Of a DNA stretch of 6,922 nt, positions 6,300-6,922 are shown piece by piece. Origin of the DNA: an uncultured Lachnospiraceae bacterium. Its GTDB lineage: Bacteria; Bacillota; Clostridia; Lachnospirales; Lachnospiraceae. The DNA lies in contig CAJTZH010000114.1 of NCBI GenBank assembly GCA_910584325.1, forward strand, positions 1 to 6,922, read 5' to 3'. The position numbers and the translations under genes are program-made. The number at the start of each line of letters is the position of its first letter. The first letter of the stretch is position 1. Below the pieces are notes generated by a model. The model worked only from the letters and a program-made list of their open reading frames with translations. It searched no databases and was not told the origin of the DNA.

Positions 6300-6922
6300 T
6301 TAATTCTCCTTGAAAAAAGACGTCGGGTTTACATCCGCATAACACTGGGAACAACGACCCTCAATTGCCGCGCCGTTATTAATCTGAACGGATTTTGATT
6401 TAATATCGCCCATGATAATCGCTGTAGAATCAACCACAACCGGTCCCTTCACATCAATATCTCCTTTGATGGCACCGGCGATAACCGCGCTGCTTCCTGT
6501 TACGTTACCGATAATAATAGAACCTTGTCCAATTTTTACGGAACCGGCATTTAAAATGTTACCCGTAATATGAGCGTCATTCGCAAACAGTTCTCCTGCT
6601 TCCGCATTACCGTGAATTGTACCGCTTACTATCAGTTTGCCTTTACATGTAATATTGCCTTCTACTTCGCCCAGCACATTAATGCTGCCTCCGGAAATAA
6701 TATCGCCTTTGACCACGACTCCTTTGGTGATAACCGTCGTTTCATCACTATAGTCTGCCATATCCTCAAGGATGTCTCTGGTATTAGACGTCTCCTCCTC
6801 AAATGCCGGCATTAACATTTCTTCCTGTTCTTCTTTTACTTCTTTTTTCACTTTTTTCTCCTCCGGTTGTTGTTTTACTATCATTTCCGGCATTGCCGCC
6901 GGTTCTTTTACTACAGATTTTT
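6300..6922 (-). CDS. Bactofilin-family (polymer-forming) cytoskeletal protein, N-terminus probably cut by the window edge
   Basis: Bactofilins assemble without nucleotide into beta-helical filaments that often lie under the membrane and position cell-wall or shape factors. Counting from an internal ATG at 6893, residues 1-50 form a highly charged K/E-rich tail (EEKKVKKEVKEEQEEM at 11-26), probably disordered. Residues about 52-182 are the bactofilin core: short beta repeats with recurring G-[DN]-I and related turns (VVKGDI, VEGNITCKGKLIVSGTIHG, HITGNI, AIKGDIDVKG, IMGDIKSKSV) as expected for a right-handed beta-helix. The C-terminus carries GRCSQC (179-184) and ends FFKEN. No membrane segment is visible. 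The frame stays open from 6893 to the edge at 6922, and no ribosome binding site precedes that ATG, so I infer the real start lies outside the window. Its stop is 3 nt from pyrH. Family assignment is strong; the precise role in this organism is unknown. Confidence 0.88.
   Translation of the reverse strand, partial: KSVVKEPAAMPEMIVKQQPEEKKVKKEVKEEQEEMLMPAFEEETSNTRDILEDMADYSDETTVITKGVVVKGDIISGGSINVLGEVEGNITCKGKLIVSGTIHGNAEAGELFANDAHITGNILNAGSVKIGQGSIIIGNVTGSSAVIAGAIKGDIDVKGPVVVDSTAIIMGDIKSKSVQINNGAAIEGRCSQCYADVNPTSFFKEN
6306..6311 (-). promoter_or_regulatory. pyrH ribosome binding site inside the bactofilin 3' end
   Basis: AAGGAG on the minus strand is formed by the penultimate codons of the bactofilin (encoding K-E) and lies nine bases before the pyrH ATG at 6296. 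It supports co-transcription and translational coupling of the two genes. Confidence 0.75.

Overview
The window is one co-directional, tightly packed housekeeping operon. All eight genes lie on the minus strand, so the reading order runs from the right end to the left. In transcription order they are a bactofilin (5' end cut by the window edge), pyrH, frr, uppS, cdsA, dxr, rseP and ispG (3' end cut by the window edge). The pyrH-frr-uppS-cdsA-dxr-rseP core is the conserved Gram-positive cluster, as in Bacillus subtilis. Having ispG directly after rseP, the moderate GC content and strong AGGAGG-type ribosome binding sites suggest a member of the Clostridia, probably Lachnospiraceae-like. That placement comes from gene order and protein character only; no species can be named.

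Right part (about 5003-6922): a bactofilin, a polymer-forming cytoskeletal protein with a charged N-terminal tail, runs into pyrH (UMP kinase) with 3 nt between them, and the pyrH ribosome binding site lies inside the last bactofilin codons. frr (ribosome recycling factor) follows after 40 nt. Between frr and uppS is the widest gap (81 nt). It holds a 10-bp hairpin followed by a U-rich tract on the transcribed strand, which looks like an internal intrinsic terminator or attenuator.

Middle and left part (1-4921): uppS (undecaprenyl diphosphate synthase), cdsA (CDP-diacylglycerol synthase), dxr (DXP reductoisomerase), rseP (site-2 intramembrane protease) and ispG (HMBPP synthase). Here dxr and ispG supply isoprenoid precursors through the MEP pathway, uppS converts them to the cell-wall carrier lipid, cdsA feeds phospholipid synthesis, and rseP handles envelope signalling and membrane proteolysis. 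The left section is therefore an envelope-lipid module joined to a nucleotide and translation module, with a cell-shape protein at the front.

For rseP, frr and uppS, the longest open frame begins upstream of the start favoured by the ribosome binding site, and the shorter start is given here. No mobile element, CRISPR array, tRNA or rRNA is visible. I found no evidence for a novel multi-gene system; the points most worth a look are the bactofilin-pyrH coupling and the hairpin between frr and uppS.
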